Source: Rhizobium sp. G21
GTDB taxonomy: Bacteria; Pseudomonadota; Alphaproteobacteria; Rhizobiales; Rhizobiaceae
Assembly (NCBI RefSeq): GCF_014158035.1
Contig: NZ_JACFXW010000001.1
Location: 806,001-870,000, forward strand
Length of the DNA: 64,000 bases
Direction of reading: 5' to 3'
Part shown: positions 63,573-64,000 of the stretch, piece by piece
How positions within the stretch are numbered: position 1 is the first letter of the stretch
Layout of the letters: every line of letters starts with the position of its first letter
Translations under genes and position numbers: made by a program
Notes under the pieces: generated by a model
The model's input: the letters and a program-made list of their open reading frames with translations, nothing else
Told to the model about the DNA's origin: nothing
Databases searched by the model: none

Positions 63573-64000
63573 TCAGGCTGCGGCAGCGACGACGCGGTTG
63601 CGCCCTGCATGCTTGGCCTCATAGAGCGCCTTGTCGGCTTGCTTGAGAAGTTGATCCGGCGTCTCTGCGCCCCATACGGTGGAGGAAATGCCGATCGAGG
63701 CGGTGATCGGCAAGGTGAGCCCCGCGCTGCGAAGCTTGAAGGCCTCGATTTCCACCACGGCGCGCAACCGTTCAGCGACGACGGCGGCGACATCGGGCGT
63801 GGTGTCGGGCATGACCACCACGAATTCCTCGCCGCCGAAGCGGCAGGCGAGATCCGCCCCGCGCACCGTCTGGCGCACGCGGTTGGCGAATTCGCGCAGC
63901 ACTTCGTCGCCGGCGTCATGACCATAGGTGTCGTTGACCGACTTGAAGCGGTCGATATCGGTGATGAGCAGCGACAACGGCCGCCCGCGAACACGGGCGC
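63573..64000 (-). CDS. pleD: GGDEF diguanylate cyclase (PleD-like), partial
   Basis: The C-terminal 142 codons of a protein that continues past the right window edge. They encode a complete GGDEF domain with the Mg site SLLITDIDRFKSVNDTYGHD, catalytic RFGGEEFVVVMP and the closing KQADKALYEAKHAGRNRVV, very like PleD. The N-terminal receiver domains expected for PleD are outside the window, so pleD is a likely but not certain name. Confidence 0.87.
   Translation of the reverse strand, partial: ARVRGRPLSLLITDIDRFKSVNDTYGHDAGDEVLREFANRVRQTVRGADLACRFGGEEFVVVMPDTTPDVAAVVAERLRAVVEIEAFKLRSAGLTLPITASIGISSTVWGAETPDQLLKQADKALYEAKHAGRNRVVAAAA

Overview
The window is a G+C-rich alphaproteobacterial chromosome segment, most likely from a member of the Hyphomicrobiales (Rhizobiales). 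The evidence is gene order typical of that order: glyA ... nrdR-ribD-ribE ... ribH-nusB-MFS-hppA-bamE-CBP3-like chaperone-DUF177-plsX-fabH at the left, ldtR/ldtP/DUF6163/hemB in the middle, and aspS ... rnd ... ppx-ppk-hdaA-perM-like/purM-purN at the right. Genus cannot be decided from the sequence. I see no rRNA, tRNA, CRISPR array, prophage or insertion sequence.

Layout. 1-14.7 kb: phospholipid/fatty-acid initiation (fabH, plsX), respiratory assembly chaperone, BamE lipoprotein, proton-pumping pyrophosphatase, an MFS carrier, nusB and a riboflavin set broken up by a cupin gene and a small secreted-protein gene, then nrdR, a membrane adenylate/guanylate cyclase and glyA. 15-19.4 kb: a plus-strand cluster of an MGDG-synthase-like glycosyltransferase, heme oxygenase and a bacteriophytochrome (HWE kinase plus receiver), i.e. 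a red/far-red light sensor with its own chromophore enzyme. 19.5-26.2 kb: cell-wall L,D-transpeptidase with its MarR regulator LdtR, hemB, and a divergent 7TM-DISM sensor kinase/response-regulator pair. 26.2-34.8 kb: EamA transporter, Bpt aminoacyl-protein transferase, RDD protein, parC, two secreted proteins, aspS. 35-40.8 kb is the most accessory-looking part: an RTX calcium-binding protein, a TetR repressor divergent from an ABA4-like membrane protein and a second membrane protein with two matching 19-bp inverted repeats between them, rnd, and a second RTX protein. 41-50 kb: polyphosphate genes, hdaA, AI-2E-type permease, a PAS-GGDEF cyclase, purMN. 50-64 kb: a composite palindromic repeat, Nudix hydrolase, molybdopterin oxidoreductase, rlmJ, a stand-alone TadG-like protein, a secreted Cys-rich protein/RNase T2/GST operon, an outer-membrane barrel protein, an SDR reductase, uvrC, a long A+T-rich gap and a partial GGDEF gene.

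Data quality. Twelve single-base frameshifts interrupt eleven otherwise well-conserved genes (fabH, plsX, DUF177, nrdR, bphO, bphP twice, ppx, the AI-2E permease, the molybdopterin enzyme, GST, SDR). Nearly all sit in or beside short homopolymers, mostly G/C, and each is repaired by adding or removing one base. Uncorrected sequencing error is the simplest explanation; coordinates below span the repaired genes.

Best candidates for something new: the TetR/ABA4-like/membrane-protein operon with twin operators, the physical linkage of a glycolipid synthase to a bacteriophytochrome, and the two RTX proteins without a local secretion system.
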